Assembly: GCA_046727855.1 (NCBI GenBank)
Contig: JBKPDL010000132.1
Coordinates: 1 to 24,500 of the forward strand
DNA length: 24,500 nt
Reading direction: 5' to 3'
Source: DASPWV01 sp046727855
GTDB taxonomy: Bacteria > Acidobacteriota > Vicinamibacteria > Vicinamibacterales > UBA2999
The translations under genes were made by a program, and so were the position numbers. The notes beneath the pieces are model-generated. The model saw only the letters and a list, made by a program, of their open reading frames with translations, was not told the origin of the DNA and did not search any database. Shown piece by piece: positions 23,662-24,500 of this stretch (the first letter of the stretch is position 1; each line of letters begins with the position of its first letter).

Positions 23662-24500
23662 ATGTCCTCCGACATTCGCCACGCGCTCCGCACGCTCACA
23701 CGGCAGCCGTCGTTTGCGCTGCTCGTGCTCATCACACTCGCGATCGGCATCGGCGCCAACACCGCGATCTTCAGCATCGTGCGCGCCGTGATCCTGAAGC
23801 CGCTTCCCTTTGTCGGACCCGATAGGCTCGTGCACATCTACGAGAACCATCCGAAAGGCGTTCGCTTCAAAAAAGGCGCAGGAAAGTACTTCATCGTCGT
23901 GCGTCCCGGCACACTCTACGAATGGCGCACGCAGAGCACGTCGTTCGAATCGATCGAGGCGTATCGCCGGCGGCCCAAGACGCTATCGGGATCGAATGGC
24001 GCCCAGCCGGTGTGGGCGCATGAAGTCACCGAAGGCTTTTTCGCCACAACCGGTGTGGTCGCCGCCCATGGACGAGCCTTCACGCCCGAGGATTACGCGC
24101 CCGGGGCGCCCGCGACCGTCATCCTGAGCGATCGGCTGTGGCGCACACGGTTTGGCGGTGATACGAAGATCATCGGTCAGACAATTCAGATCGACGGAGC
24201 CAGCATGCCGGTGATCGGCATCATGCCGCCTGGCTTCTACTCGACTCGTTTTGATCGGCCGGACCTGTGGCTCCGCTACGAAGCTGCTTCCGGGGACGCG
24301 GCCGATCGGGTGACGTGGAGCTTCATCACGCTGGCGCGTTTGAAGGCTCGTGTGACGTTCGAGCACGCGCATAAGGAGATGGACGTGATCTCCGATCGCT
24401 TGTCAACCGCCTATCCGGCTGATTACGACAACATGAGCGCGGTGCTCGTTCCGGTGACCGACGAGATCATCGGGGACTACGAATTGCTGCTGTACACGCT
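23662..24500 (+). CDS. ADOP-type MacB-like permease, N-terminal part (runs off the window)
   Basis: 279 residues are visible from the ATG at 23662. The opening SSDIRHALRTLTRQPSFALL and the first membrane helix (LITLAIGIGANTAIFSIV) are the same architecture as the first ADOP gene, and the remaining visible part is its first periplasmic MacB core (LSDRLWRTRFGG; VIGIMPPGFYS). The frame is open to the last base. It starts 8 nt after the second DUF3526 permease without a strong ribosome site (GCGATCTGATG), suggesting coupling. ADOP genes are often arranged in clusters, so a further partner may lie beyond the window. Confidence 0.9.
   Translation, partial: MSSDIRHALRTLTRQPSFALLVLITLAIGIGANTAIFSIVRAVILKPLPFVGPDRLVHIYENHPKGVRFKKGAGKYFIVVRPGTLYEWRTQSTSFESIEAYRRRPKTLSGSNGAQPVWAHEVTEGFFATTGVVAAHGRAFTPEDYAPGAPATVILSDRLWRTRFGGDTKIIGQTIQIDGASMPVIGIMPPGFYSTRFDRPDLWLRYEAASGDAADRVTWSFITLARLKARVTFEHAHKEMDVISDRLSTAYPADYDNMSAVLVPVTDEIIGDYELLLYT

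Overview
The window is high-GC bacterial chromosome with tightly packed genes. Two MacB-like permeases of the type with a fused N-terminal periplasmic core (often called ADOP), two TonB-dependent receptors with an N-terminal carboxypeptidase-regulatory-like domain, a DUF5916 outer-membrane protein and several secreted metallopeptidases point to a Gram-negative soil bacterium. Acidobacteriota, probably Vicinamibacteria, fits best. That assignment is inferred from gene content only. I saw no rRNA, tRNA, CRISPR array, transposase or phage gene.

Layout. (1) 1-220, + strand: the end of a Uma2-type nuclease gene. (2) 242-5670, - strand: a dynamin-like GTPase, then a pRiA4b ORF-3/DUF6429 protein whose stop overlaps the start of a cytochrome P450 (ATGA), then a secreted beta-barrel-like protein and a small secreted protein of unknown function 12 nt apart. 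(3) 5671-6108: a non-coding-looking stretch with a degenerate heptamer repeat island and an unassigned reading frame. (4) 6109-8872, + strand: an M24 peptidase, a lipoprotein with apparent type-1 copper ligands, and a DUF4399 lipoprotein. (5) 8911-15243, - strand, transcribed leftwards: a small membrane-anchored protein with an HCLICH motif, a ZnuD-like TonB receptor, a DUF5916 protein and an M28 peptidase. A candidate promoter with a palindromic operator lies at its head. (6) 15558-24500, + strand: an ADOP permease, a 207-bp array of 13-bp units in two inverted arms, a siderophore-type TonB receptor, two DUF3526-type ABC permeases overlapping by ATGA, and the beginning of a second ADOP permease that runs off the window.

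How they may work together. Block 5 looks like a metal (possibly zinc) acquisition unit: outer-membrane receptor, small metal-ligand-rich protein, and a zinc-type peptidase downstream. Block 6 looks like an iron/siderophore or small-peptide uptake or export unit, but it lacks an ABC ATPase in this window. Block 2 mixes a membrane-remodelling GTPase with an oxidative enzyme; I see no shared pathway.

The most unusual structure is the inverted 13-bp-unit array at 18005-18211. Its two arms share the same order of unit lengths, with a conserved skeleton and a variable triplet in each unit. Also notable are -10 hexamers placed 7-8 nt before start codons that lack a Shine-Dalgarno sequence (leaderless candidates), and a 16-bp hairpin in the 5' part of the DUF5916 frame.
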